Assembly (NCBI RefSeq): GCF_963966145.1
Contig: NC_091053.1
Coordinates: 13,020,001-13,084,000 of the forward strand
DNA length: 64,000 nt
Origin: Tenebrio molitor
Lineage: Eukaryota; Arthropoda; Insecta; Coleoptera; Tenebrionidae
Direction: 5' to 3'
Made by a program: the position numbers and the translations under genes. Of the stretch, positions 46,768 to 57,199 are shown piece after piece (the first letter of the stretch is position 1; each line of letters begins with the position of its first letter). Under the pieces are notes generated by a model, which saw nothing but the letters and a program-made list of their open reading frames with translations, had not been told where the DNA came from and ran no database searches.

Positions 46768-47008
46768 CAGTTGGTTGCAAAAAAATCGGGGAACGAAAAT
46801 TTTCGTAATGTCGATTATTTGATTTTGTCCATTTGTCAATTAATTCTCTACCTGACAATACCTACCTATCAAATAGTTTTAAAAAATCTCATTGAATTTT
46901 GACGTTAATTCTAACCTATCTCTCGCAAGAAGATTTCACACTATGGAAAAATTGTAAAAATGTGTCAATTTTATTCTGGCAGTTCCCGTTTTTTTTTTCA
47001 ACCAACTG
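46768..47008. mobile_element. MITE, TIR CAGTTGGTTG, TA duplication
   Basis: 241 bp. CAGTTGGTTGCAAAAAAATC pairs with the right end, TA at 46766-46767 and 47009-47010. Ends four bases before the next MITE. Confidence 0.8.
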
Positions 47009-47014
47009 TATCTA

Positions 47015-47206
47015 AAGTGGGTACAGGTTGCAAAGACACACTTTTATGGCATTAGTCATTTGAAATTATTTTAAAACTGTACTTATATGGAAAATATTCA
47101 ATCCAAACTATGATTTTCTGGTCCCTTTGTGCCTTTATTTGGTTCAGAAGTATTGAAAAAATGCTGTTGCAAATGACAAGTGTGTCTTTACAACCTGTAC
47201 CCACTT
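47015..47206. mobile_element. T-family MITE
   Basis: 192 bp, ends AAGTGGGTACAGGTTGCAAA and complement, with TA borders. The interior is nearly the same as 51260-51470, but the outermost 12 bases differ, so TIR tips have been exchanged or evolved separately. Confidence 0.8.
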
Positions 47207-47211
47207 TAGTT

Positions 47212-47276
47212 TATTTAAGGAGTTCGTGTGTAAACAAGCCTTTTTTGGCAAGAGTGGGCAAGTTTAACTGAGTGGT
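47212..47276. repeat. Repeat family A, head fragment
   Basis: TTTATTTAAGGAGTTCGTGT and CCTTTTTTGGCAAGAGTGGG match the head of 19522-19810. It overlaps the last codons of the transposase below. Confidence 0.55.
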
Positions 47277-48828
47277 GCTACTCCCAAGTCTGAGTAAGAA
47301 TCGGACTGGATAACTTCATCCACGTCATCATCTTCCTCGTCTTCTTCTTCTTCTTCTTCGTCGCTGAAGCCTGTGTTTACGGTAAACTCTATTTTTTCTA
47401 AGGCCGAATCTAACACAGGCTCGTTTTGAAAATAGTGTTCAACTATTTTGTCCACATGAGAACACACATTTGCCTTTTCAAAACTCTCTCTTGTTCATTT
47501 TCTAATATTGCTCATATTTTGAGCCTGTACATTATGAGAAGCGACCCATTGTTTTACTTGCTCCCAAATCTTCTCAATGGGGTATGGGGGGAGGCGTAAA
47601 ACAGTATGGCCATATTGACTCAACAAAATATTCAATTTATATGCAGGAGAAGCTTCTTTGTGTCTTTTCACAATGTTATAGACCTCCGGCTTTAAAAGGC
47701 GTTCGTTTACAGGTATGTTCCTGTCTTGTAGCCATTTTATCATAATACATATCACCTTTCTTGTTGCCCATTGTGGGATCTTTTGTATAATGATATGACG
47801 CATTATCGACGACTAATACTGATTTTGGCGGTAAATTTGGTATCAACTGAGTTTTTACCCACTTTTCAAAATTGCCCCAATTCATATCGTCATGATAATC
47901 TCCTAACTTAAACAATAGAAGGCCATTATTTACAAAACCTGCTTCACTGCCTGCATGAACCATGATTAGCCGTCGACCTTTTGAAACAGGCACTTTGATT
48001 CCTTTGGAACTTCCATCACTCCACGAATATTTCGGTAAGTGGCTGGTATGGATATAACTTTCATCTGTGTAAAAAGATAGGACGCCCTTCAACTTTAAAT
48101 TGTTTCAGCTGCTTCAAATATTGAATCCGCTTGAAGCGAATGTCGTGACCCTCCATCAAAATTTTCCTGTTGTCTTGGGTTTTTCCCCATCTGCAACATT
48201 TTTTAAAAAATTTTGTTAAAAAATATTCACTATTGATGTTAAATAAAATCTACAACACCAAAATGTGTGCAAAAAATATAAATAAATCGCAATAATTCTA
48301 AACATTGCACTACTCCGACATAGAAAATTAATTTACCTAAAGACAAGCTCCTGTAGTATAGGTACCCCTTAACTTTGTTCTGACACACTCAAGCGTGATT
48401 TCAATATCATGTAATCGCTTTATAATTCCCAAACCACAATTAATTATCAATTAAACACCTTAAGCATTAATACCCACGACATCATTCCCGTGACCAATAC
48501 AATCGTTAAAATACATATTTGTTATTGAAGTGAAAACTTTTATTTTTTAACAAAGTTCCGACAAAAATAACAAAAACCATTAATGAAAAGATGCTGTTGA
48601 GTAAAATCAAATCATATCTTATAGAAAAATCATTTTATTCGTTTGAAGAGTTTTTAGAGAATAAATTCACTGATTTTACATGATATGGGTGCACAAAGTC
48701 TTGTAGTTAATCAATAATTTTTTTTCGCTTTCTTTTTTGCTCTTTTACTCCTTATTAATTATAATCTGATGTACATATATTATTATGCTTAGTTGAATTT
48801 TTTTAGCTGAATTCTCTTCTAGTTAAAT

Positions 48829-49399
48829 CGGGCGCACTCGAATTCCCGTCTGACTTATTTCTTGTCATAAAGTAATGCAAGAATTCCCGTCAGGTGATTT
48901 ATCAACTGATATAATCCATAACTCGAGTTCCCGTCAAGGGTAAAAGAGCGCTTCAATCCCTTACTTACCTACCCCTCTAGCCGTTGCCAGGTACCATTAT
49001 TGTTTACCATTACGTGAACCAAAAAAAAATTTTTTAATTTTAAAAAGTTACAAATACCATGTGATCAACAATTATATACTTAGATAAGGGGCGGCTGTGA
49101 CTTTGACAGTGTCAGATTTTTCGTATTTTTGCTAAGTCAGCTAATAAACGTCAAACAACTGTCACTATTAACCGAATTTTAACGCAAAAATGGTTTTTAT
49201 TTCAGAACATAGAAGATTCATCATTGAATCTTACTTTCGTAACAGTGCTTTCAATAACCAAGGTTTTTTTCTGACGGGAATTCGAGTCTAGAATTTCGGG
49301 TGCATTTTAACCTTGACGGGAATTCGTGTGCAGGATTAAAGGGCCTATGTCGAAGCCGAGGTATAAAATATTATGCTGACGGGAACTCGTGTGCACCGG
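48829..49399. mobile_element. Non-autonomous element with clustered subterminal motifs, 6-bp duplication
   Basis: 571 bp between TTAAAT copies (48823-48828, 49400-49405). TIRs CGGGCGCACTCGAATTCCCG and CCGGTGCACACGAGTTCCCG. Three AATTCCCGTC-type motifs lie at the left (48841, 48882, 48926) and three inverted copies at the right (49273, 49315, 49378). It has the same architecture as 43905-44606 but different motifs. No transposase. Confidence 0.82.
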
Positions 49400-49409
49400 T
49401 TAAATCTAG

Positions 49410-49750
49410 TTGTTTGACGTGTGCAAATACGCTGTATCTTCGCACGAATAAATTAAGAAAAAAAAACTCCTTTAGGCGCACTACATACATTTTGTTCCCG
49501 GGCAGTTAATTAGTTTCATGCGACACGGTAAAATCGTACGCAGCACAGGCGAAAATCGTTCGCAAATCAGCGCAAATCGTCCGCACTTCCGCAGAACGAC
49601 ACGTAAGCTAAAATCATGGGAGTCGAGGTTTTTTGCGGAGCGAGCGAAAAACAATCAACTGTGCGTCACTTGTCACTTTTCAATTTTCAGTGATAATTGT
49701 GTTGTGACCTGACTGATCTCAGTGCAGAGCTGCAGGAGTAACTGTATATA
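49410..49750. other. No gene recognised
   Basis: Contains a run of short GCAAATCGT/AAAATCGT words (49530-49580). Otherwise nothing is seen. Confidence 0.4.
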
Positions 49751-49754
49751 TATA

Positions 49755-49924
49755 CAGGATATTTCACGAGGGATAATAAGCCTGACATAATTTAAAATGC
49801 AACCCACACTATATTTCCGAAAAAAGCTGGCTACTGACTTTAAAATGTCCGGCTTTTTTTGAAAATGTATTGTGGGTTGAATTTATTATTCCGTCGGACT
49901 CATTATCACTCGTGAATTACCCTG
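49755..49924. mobile_element. MITE (170 bp), TA duplication
   Basis: CAGGATATTTCACGAGGGAT pairs with CAGGGTAATTCACGAGTGAT (complement of the right end). TA at 49753-49754 and 49925-49926. Confidence 0.78.
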
Positions 49925-50424
49925 TATAGTTTTATATAATATAAACGATAAAGACACGACAAATATTGTAAGTTTACAGATGAATGTAGGATTTAATACG
50001 TAATTCTCAATTATATGTCTTCAACAATTCATCTATTGGAAAAATTAGTGTAGCAAAATGTGAAGAGGAAAATGGACAAATTATAATACAGGGCATTGCT
50101 ATGAAAACTTGTGTTCAATATCATCGTCAAGAAAATAAAACTTAAAACATCCAAACCTAACCTCACAAATTTTGCCAGAGTGTACCTCTAAAAGCGGACG
50201 TATTTGCAGTTTCTATTGAAAAATACAGATTTTTGACATTAATTATTTATGCCTTGCTCCTTATTCCTCCAAGTACTATTATCCATAATGATATATTTTT
50301 TTATAGAATAGGAATAGGTACATATTACTTAAAATCAGTAACGAACATCATAGAAGTTTTCACTTCTGTCGTGCGGTCACTCTTTTTTTTTCTTACCATT
50401 TATAGTTGGTATTCTTTTCTCTGT

Positions 50425-51093
50425 TATGTAGTCCGTAGAGCCGGATTTAGCACGGGGCAACCGGGGCGAGAGCCCCGGGGCCTCCACAAATCCCCGGACA
50501 CATTTTTTTTTTAATTGTTTATTTATGGTTATGAAAGTAATAAAATATATTGAACTAAAGAATATTTTTATCCTATTGTTACCCGTGGGCCGTTTGGTTG
50601 CGGCCTTCAAGAACCACCCCCGCTCGTTCTTTTGTCGTGTTAGGTCCCAACTTTCTAAATAGTTGAAGGTTCCTGCACAAAATGCGGCTCTTTTAGAGCC
50701 TGACAGTTCGGGTAAACCGGCTCGGTTACGGAACGGACATCTTCTTCGACGGGATGTATCTGCTACCCCGGCGTTAATAAAGGCATCGGTCAACAAATTT
50801 TGACACCGGCCCCGAAGATGGACTCGACAGTTCGACCGCTCCAGAGGGCCGGTGGCAACACTATGTTTCATATTTAATAAATATCGATTTATTTAAGGAA
50901 GTTCTGGAGATACAACCGGATACAAAAGTGAATATTTATTGATAAATTAATGAAAAATATGTTTAATATACAATATTTTTTATCTTAGAAATTTAATTAT
51001 GTAATTAATTAATTATTATTAATTATTTAATTAATTAATTTAAAGGGCCTCCGCTTTCTCCACTGCCCCGGGCCCTGACGCCTTCAAATCCGG
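50425..51093. mobile_element. Element inserted in the transposase exon, GGGGCC-rich ends
   Basis: CTCTGT copies at 50419-50424 and 51094-51099 flank it; collapsing them restores the coding frame of the surrounding transposase. Inverted ends AGAGCCGGATTT and GGGGC-rich subterminal sequence on both sides (CCCCGGGGCCTCC; GGCCTCCGC). Interior AT-rich, with a solo LTR inside. Confidence 0.65.
50577..50860. repeat. Solo LTR (284 bp) with 4-bp duplication CTAT
   Basis: TGTTACCCGTGGG...GGTGGCAACA, flanked by CTAT at 50573-50576 and 50861-50864. TG...CA ends, a 4-bp duplication and markedly higher GC fit a Ty3/gypsy solo LTR. Orientation is uncertain. Confidence 0.78.
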
Positions 51094-51259
51094 CTCTGTG
51101 TGAAATTCATTAACAATTGTTCTCATGGCATGCTTTTCCTCTTCAACAAGTTCATATTTTCTTCTTCTTTGTCTCTTCTTTCTGGGTGTTGAAAATGAAG
51201 TGAATGCACCAGATGACACATTTCTAGATTCTTTAGTGACGGATGTGTATATTTGTCTA

Positions 51260-51470
51260 AAGTTGACTCAAGTTGCAAAAAACCAATTTGGATTTGCAAC
51301 AGCAATTTTATGGCATTAGTCGTTTGAAATTACTTTAAAACTGTACTTATATGGAAAATATTCAACCCAAACTATGATTTTCTGGTCCCTTTCTGCCCTT
51401 ATCTGGTTCAAAAATATGAAAAAAATGCTGTTGCAAATGACAAGTGGTTTTTTGCAACTTGAGTCAACAT
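51260..51470. mobile_element. T-family MITE inside the transposase exon of its own family
   Basis: 211 bp, ends AAGTTGACTCAAGTTGCAAA and complement (one mismatch), TA at 51258-51259 and 51471-51472. It lies in inverted orientation relative to the large element. Confidence 0.88.
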
Positions 51471-51918
51471 TAGATATTCCTGTAGCAACCATGATTCGCT
51501 CTCTAAAATTTTTCATGGGTATTAAGGGCTCATTGCGACGCCCAAAATGTTCAGCTTCTTTCTTCATGAAATCTATGACATTCGCCACAATTTCACGGGC
51601 CTGGCTAAGCAGAATTACACCTTGTTTGCCGAAAGTAGGAGGTGTACTACAAGAAGTAGATGCTTCCTGATTATTCATTCTATAAATTGTATTTTAGCGA
51701 AAGACGCTAATGTAATGGCAATTTAAAAATTGTAATTTTTTTACAAACCTAATCACAAAATTATTGAACTTCACTTAAAAACTATTTAAATTGTTCAAAG
51801 TTCACGGAAAAAAATTACACAGAGAATCGCCCTCAAATGTCACATGATTTACATTGACAAATCACAACTCCGAATTGTTTGAATAGCAACCAATCACAAT
51901 TTAATTAAGCGGAAATTT

Positions 51919-52160
51919 TCCCTAGGGAAAATTTCCGATATAATTGCCCCAAGGGAAAAAATTTTTCGGGCGATTCTCTTCCGAATATACCTCGGGACAG
52001 ATATATATCGCCGGAAATTTTTTCTTGCAGTCCAACACTCGTGTTTGTCGCTCAAAATTACCCTCGGGCTGAAGCCCTCGTGTAATTTTCTTGCGGAAAC
52101 ACTCGTCTGTCAGGACTGCTCGAAAAAATTTCCGGCAATATATCTGTCCCTTGGTATATT
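51919..52160. mobile_element. Foldback MITE
   Basis: Arms at 51986-52055 and 52090-52160 pair (ATATACC..GGGACAGATATAT; GCCGGAAATTTTTTC). Core CCTCGGGCTGAAGCCCTCG. The start is uncertain; 51919-51985 repeats TTTTCCC motifs. Confidence 0.65.
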
Positions 52161-52163
52161 ATA

Positions 52164-52490
52164 CAGGGTTATTCTAAATGATTGTAGTCGAAACAGGCCA
52201 TGCCCATGTTATTACGTTTTTGCCGCTTTCATGTGAACTGTCAGTTGTGTCGCTGTCACTGTCATTTTTTAGGTGAAAAGTGTGGTGATGAGGATTTTAT
52301 TTATTTTTGTTAAATTAACGATTGAATCCAGAAACATTAAGTTGTTCTACAATCAATTTTAAAAATATTGAGTTGTTTTGCACCCAGTTTAACACATCAT
52401 TTTGATGATTTTTTTATGTGGAGCGGCAACCATAAATTTTACATTCAGTTTTCACGCCTACTTTGACTACAATCATTTAGAATAACCCTG
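52164..52490. mobile_element. MITE (327 bp), TA duplication
   Basis: CAGGGTTATTCTAAATGATT and its exact complement at the right end, extending through GTAGTC. TA at 52162-52163 and 52491-52492. Confidence 0.85.
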
Positions 52491-52926
52491 TATATGAAAA
52501 CAGCTAAATGGAAACTTTTACTCGTTGACCGGTCACTGCAAAAATCAGCTGATTTTTAATCTGTTGAACACCCCTACTTTACGAAAGATCGACTCGTCCG
52601 ACTGTTTTCCGTCTTCGCGCACCCCCACCAAATGACATTTCTCAGGCCGGCTTAACCTAAGAGATTTTACTGACGTGTTTTGTATTAAATTTTTCCGGAA
52701 ATCGTAAAAAAGACGAAATTTAGGTACAAATTTTGGACTATTTCCGGAAAAAGTAATTTCAAATGACCAATGTCATAAAATTGCTGTTGCAAAGGCAAAA
52801 TAGTTTTTTGCAACTTGAGTCAACTTTACCTGCGAACGGACGAAACGGGCGAATAAGGTTCTCGATTATAAAAGGTAACGACAACGGTTGCGCCAATATT
52901 TCCATCTCACTTAATTTGGAGTCTAT

Positions 52927-53250
52927 GCAAGTCTTCGATCATATATACTACGTGGATGCCTAATACCTTGTCTACCTCGTGTTCCAAAAAAAGCGACACA
53001 ATGTGTACCGGAATGTTGCATTCTACGCAGGCGCATATATTCAGTCAATCACAATCACAGACTTACAGATGTCAGTTGTCAAAGCGTTGGCCATTGATCA
53101 TGCGCAGAGCGAACTTGTGCAAGTTCTGTAGCTATTTCTCTTAGACTTATGGGTTTGTGTCTATTTATCTCTTTTCAATTTTTTGGAACATCAAATGTGT
53201 CTCACCAACTCGTTGCATTACGCATCCCCGTAGTATATATGATCGAAGAT
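52927..53250. mobile_element. Insertion with inverted ends inside repeat R
   Basis: ATGCAAGTCTTCGATCATAT (52926) is repeated inverted near 53226-53253, and the segment is absent from R copy 1. The interior contains CGCAGAGCGAACTTGTGC. Exact ends are not fixed. Confidence 0.5.
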
Positions 53251-53266
53251 GCAAGTTAATCTGTTC

Positions 53267-53350
53267 GACACGATACAAACATCCCGTGACACGATACAAA
53301 CATCCCGTGACACGATACAAACATCCCGTGACACGATACAAACATCCCAT
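53267..53350. repeat. Minisatellite, 4 x 21 bp
   Basis: Four copies of GACACGATACAAACATCCCG plus T. The first three are identical and the last ends CCCAT. R copy 1 has only one diverged unit. Confidence 0.95.
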
Positions 53351-53482
53351 AAAATTGTGTATAACTCTGTCTTTGTCACACTCACGGCATTTGTCGACAT
53401 GTCCTCTCTTTTAATTTGGAGTCTCAAAAATGAACAATGAGTTGTAGCTACCTTATTTATCATCGAGAACCTTACGGACGAA

Positions 53483-53513
53483 TAAAGTCCCTAGATTTTA
53501 TCTAGGGACTTTA
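53483..53513. mobile_element. 31-bp perfect palindromic micro-element with 8-bp duplication
   Basis: TAAAGTCCCTAGAT, TTT, then the exact inverted 14-mer. Perfect CGGACGAA copies at 53475-53482 and 53514-53521. Confidence 0.88.
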
Positions 53514-53862
53514 CGGACGAACGGTTCGCAGCGCTCCGCTCAATGTCGGTTTTCTGACGAACACAAAGTGATTCACCCACGGCCTCCTAGATTCATAAGA
53601 GACTCGTCTCTCATCCGGCCAGTCGCATTCGTAGTTCTAAGCATTATTTTTGTTTTATAGGGTGCGCCACTATATGGGGCTTATGTGTTGTACTGGTTGC
53701 CTGCCTTGCAGGAAATTATTGTTTTATAAAAAAATTTTCCCAACTGGAAGGAAGTGGTCATAGTCGTAAATCTTCATTATTATAATCTTAGACAATTTTT
53801 CTAGTTTTTCCAGCGAACTATCTTGCAAGGTGACTGAAATACATATTTCCATTATTATAATG

Positions 53863-54140
53863 TAGGATTTGCGGAACTGAAAGGGAAACAATTGAACACA
53901 TCATTTCTTCTTGCACCGTTTTGGCTCAAAGCGTGTCACCCTTGGTTTTTCGCCCAACATACCTCTTCAGGAATCGTTGGTTGCCTACAAAATTCCCTCT
54001 TTTGCTGGCGCGAAGACAAGCGCGCGCGCGACTCCTTCGAGAATATTCCATCTTATCAGGAGAATCTTCACTCACGTTTTTTTCTCTTCTGAATCTACCG
54101 TGCCACGTGCCTTTGCGGACCGTTTCGTTCGAGTGAAATC
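53863..54140 (+). pseudogene. LINE C-terminal fragment (Cys/His knuckle)
   Basis: The plus strand reads ICGTERETIEHIISSCTVLA, the zinc-knuckle motif that closes many LINE ORF2 proteins (CGxxETxxHIxxxC). A Arg/Leu-rich frame follows for about 70 codons. Frames are broken downstream. Confidence 0.45.
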
Positions 54141-54229
54141 AATTTATTACCTGGTGCCAGGGATCTTCGTATTCGCCGAAACCTTGTGGATGGTGTGCTG
54201 TATCGTCTCCGTGTGGAAAATTTGAGCGC

Positions 54230-55215
54230 ACCCTTCCAACTCCGCTTAGGGAGGATTTTGGTCCAAACGCTAAGGCTCGTGACGCAATCGAAGTAGACTT
54301 CTGCGAGGCATTTCCCTTGCCTGAGGGTATAGGTGAGTCTTCATGTAGACAATGTGCTACACGTAGTACTCCTCTAGGGAACCCTCCATCTCCACCCCCT
54401 AGACTTCGACCTCAACCGTCTTACGTCGAGGTCAAGAAAAAACCGTGCGTCGGGCTCATCGTCGACGCGCCCGAGACCTTTGTGGCTCCAGTCTCGTCTC
54501 TAGAACCGTCAGCTCCGCTCAAAGGACTTTGCCACCACATCCCCGAACGACTGGGAAAGGACACGCTCCTCTACGGCCCCTGAGCGCGGACTGCTCCTGG
54601 AGACCGGCAAGCCACCCCTCTTATACGACTCAATTTCATCTTATCTAACCTTTTTTAAATATCGTACTAACCATATCACAATTCACAAACTAACTCAATC
54701 TAGCAAGTGAAATAGCTCACTTACTTTTGTTATATATACCACATTATAACCTTGTTAACATCTCCGCGTAGACATCAGCGAGATTCGCTTGTTGTAAAGC
54801 TCTGCGGAAATAGCTATTTCGGCCGGATTGCTGGAACCGAGTTTCCACCCCTTTTTATTGTACATTTTCATATTTATATTTATATCAATTCACATTTATA
54901 TATTTATATCCATTCATATATTTATCAATTCAAATATTTACAGTCATTTCAATTATATTCAATTTTTCACTTACATAGTGTGTATCAATACTACCCCCCT
55001 CAGCTCGCCCGTCTGTATTTTTTTGGTTTCGCCTGTTTGAATAGCGCCTAGGTCCAGCCACGTACACTTTGTGCGTTTCTTTTCGTTCTCGCGAACTTCA
55101 AACACCTCTCCTGGCCAGGTCAGCAGGCTACTTGCGGGGCCTGCTACCAAAAGAACCCTCGACTTCGCCGCAAGTGGCGCCCTGAGATCGAGCTAGCCCA
55201 AGTATTGTGCCCTCT
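54230..55215. other. GC-rich stretch followed by an AT microsatellite-like tract, unassigned
   Basis: 54240-54600 is GC-rich with Pro-rich overlapping frames. 54870-54960 is a run of ATATTTATAT-type words. 55060-55210 is GC-rich again and includes CAAGTGGCGCCCTGAG, which resembles a tRNA-primer site, but no LTR could be paired with it. Possibly the leader of a retroelement. Confidence 0.4.
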
Positions 55216-55229
55216 GGCCAGTTTGAACC

Positions 55230-55488
55230 GTGGCAAGCGAATATAAGAAACGTCATGATATATTCGCTAAAATTATACACATCAATTTAGCTGTTAAATT
55301 CAATTTATTAAAGAATACACAACCACATTATATTTATACACCAGAAAGTTGTTTGGAAAATGATAATTACAAATTATATTTTGATCGAACAGACCAGACA
55401 TTATTATTTTAAATAAACAACAAAAGCAAGCATATCTTTTAGATATAGCTGTTCCAAATTCATACAATATGACACAAACATACAGTGC
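55230..55488 (+). pseudogene. LINE ORF2 C-terminal fragment
   Basis: Reads KKRHDIFAKIIHINLAVKFN then YKLYFDRT; after a small deletion it continues RPDIIILNKQQKQ and YLLDIAVPNSYNMTQTY. This matches the conserved C-terminal block of a group of insect LINEs (LxxK.YKLYWDRPI...RPDIV..D...LIDIAIP). It is cut by the element starting at 55486. Confidence 0.6.
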
Positions 55489-55978
55489 GTTCGTAAAGTT
55501 CGGAATAAATTCGATAAAATTGTAAGTATTAATTTCTGAGAAAAATCCTCGAAGAGGTCAACTTTGTTTTTAAAAACTGCATCTTGTACAGTACGTTATT
55601 TATGTTGACAGATTGTCATATCCTAACAATGACGTCATCAATAATTTTTTTAAATGACAACCCCTACATTTTTTTATCTTTTTCTGGTAGACCTTCCTAC
55701 TTCTTAAACGACTAGTGAAAAAAATTGATACCTTACACTTGATTTCAAAAAAATAGCGTACACCTAATATTTCCCCATGTAATGTTAGCTTTGATTCCAT
55801 GGTTAGGTACCTACATTAAAGCGACAAAAGCCCGAATCATCACTATATTACTAAGATGGTAGGTAGCGTATGAAATTGATGTTGCCTAGAAACAGTTTAT
55901 AGCAGGCTATTTACACTAGGAAAATATTACAAAAATCGCTCTCAGCACTTGTACGCTATTTTTTTGAAATCAAGTGTA
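55486..55978. mobile_element. Partial mariner-like element, relative of the CAGTGAGCGG family
   Basis: CAGTGCGTTCGTAAAGTTCG at 55486 follows TA. TTGATTTCAAAAAAATAGCG near 55740 pairs with 55955-55975. Internal words (AATGACGTCATCA, AAACGACTAGTG) parallel the 45409-46301 family. The right end is missing where the Tc1 element begins. Confidence 0.5.
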
Positions 55979-57199
55979 CTATTGCGGCCAAAAAATTTCG
56001 TCCGTCACTTTCAAGGCCCTGACATGAAGTGTAAACTACCCTTAAGCACCAATAACCTCGCTTTGTTATCGTTATTGTCATTTTGACAATCTGTCATTCA
56101 GTCCATCAGTTCAAATTTTGTGAATACAAAGGACAAGTTCCACTCTTACACAATTACCACACGACCGCTAGTCGCTAGTGGCACTAGAGACTAGAGGCAG
56201 ACTTGCGGCTATTTTTGGATTAAAGTACCAAACAGAGAACCGTGGAAATTACACGAGTATGCCGTAGTTTTTAAAAAATCAAACGAAAAACATTAAGGCA
56301 AAGACAAGGAAATGAAACATTTATTTTTGTTTAAGTACTTAGCTAAATCAAAAGATAAAATGAATGAAGTTTAAAATCAATACTTGGTCATTGCTCCATT
56401 GGCGTCAATAACTCGTCTTACACGACGCGAGATGGAGAGGCATAAATCTCTGTGATAATTCCTATGTAATGATTGCCATGCATTAGTAATCGCAGTTAAA
56501 AGTTCTGCCCTATTCCGAATTACTTGTCGTTGTTGCAAATTACGAACCAAAAATCTGCACTGCGACTTGGCCAATCAAGAACGTTTATGCTACCATTCTG
56601 CTACCCTATGTGCTGAATGCATTGAACAATTGTCTTGTTGAAATATGAAGTTAAAATTCGGAAAAATTCTTGAAACTAAAAGCATCATCACGTCTTCAAG
56701 AATCCTAACATAAACATCACTGTTGAGCCAATCTTCTAGAGAAAACATTAGCCCAGGCCTATCTACTAAAATCCATGTCCATATGTTTGCCGAAAATCGA
56801 CCGCTCCTTTCCGTTGTATTTGCTTGTATTTACCCCTTCAACAGCCGTCATAAAAGGGCTATTGCGTAATCTATTGAGAAGCATATTATCTTCTTCTGCA
56901 GTAAATATGCTAGGCCTCCCTGAGCCTTGGCGTCTTTCAATAGTTCCATTCCATTTTGTCTCCATTTCTGAAGAATGGACGAAATTGTACTTTTAGGTAT
57001 CGAAATCTGAGCTTGGGACATTCCTCTTTGTGCAAGAGTTACTATTTTGATTTTATTAAAATTTGATACCGATGGCATTTTGCTTGACTTTCAAAAGTGA
57101 CAAGTAAAACCATCAATCATAATGACAATAAGGAATGGACTACACCGATTTTTTTGAAATGACGGAAAAATGACGGCCGAAATTTTTTGGCCGCCATAG
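55979..57199 (-). mobile_element. Tc1-like element (1221 bp)
   Basis: TIRs CTATTGCGGCCAAAAAATTT and CTATGGCGGCCAAAAAATTT, TA at 55977-55978 and 57200-57201. A lone end of the same family is at 63223-63275. Confidence 0.85.
56377..57078 (-). pseudogene. Tc1-like transposase, decayed
   Basis: ATG at 57078 starts MPSVSNFNKIKIVTLAQRGM followed by an HTH (IPKSTISSILQKWRQNG) and, in another frame, RRQGSGRPSIFTAEEDNMLL, the GRP-type linker of Tc1 proteins. The C-terminus is clear: ISRRVRRVIDANGAMTKY and a stop at 56377. The part between holds several stops and frame changes, and the catalytic acids cannot be lined up with confidence. Confidence 0.7.

Larger units (their letters stand above)
47264..51678 (-). 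pseudogene. DDE_3-type (IS630-like) transposase gene, split by insertions
   Basis: First exon from the ATG at 51678 (MNNQEASTSCSTPPTFGKQG) encodes an N-terminal HTH. It is interrupted by a MITE at 51260-51470; removing it with one TA restores the frame exactly. It continues with a basic stretch (STPRKKRQRRRKYELV) until a second insertion at 50425-51093, then KRIPTING and a GT donor at 50396. The last exon begins after TTGCAG at 48190 (WGKTQDNRKILMEGHDI) and carries the catalytic blocks FYTDESYIH and VLVVDNASYHY, then LRLPPYPIEKIWEQ, where about five residues before the Glu block are missing. It ends in an acidic tail (EEEEEEDEEDDDVDEV) at 47264. Frameshifts lie near 48083 and 47755 and a TGA at 47495. 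The exon(s) between 48.2 and 50.4 kb were not found. Confidence 0.75.
44677..52826 (-). mobile_element. Large IS630/DDE_3-type transposon, heavily nested
   Basis: Ends AAGTTGACTCAAGTTGCAAA (44677) and its complement (52826), with TA at 44675-44676 and 52827-52828. Inner subterminal sequences (TTTGCAACAGCATTTTTT; GGTCATTTGAAATTACTTT) match the two ends of the short MITEs at 47015-47206 and 51260-51470, which are therefore its deletion derivatives. It carries one transposase gene on the minus strand, N-terminus near the right end. At least eight later insertions account for over 3 kb of the 8.15 kb. Confidence 0.65.
52843..53482. repeat. Repeat family R, copy 2
   Basis: Matches copy 1 at both ends (AATAAGGTTCTCGATTATAA; CATCGAGAACCTTACGGACG). 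It contains an insertion at about 52927-53250 with inverted ends around TTCGATCATATATACTACG and the 21-bp minisatellite. Supplies the empty site for 43905-44606. Confidence 0.72.

Noticed and set aside
53218..53463. ORFs repeating DVCIVSR or TSRDTIQ
   Set aside because: They are translations of the 21-bp minisatellite, whose length keeps every frame open.
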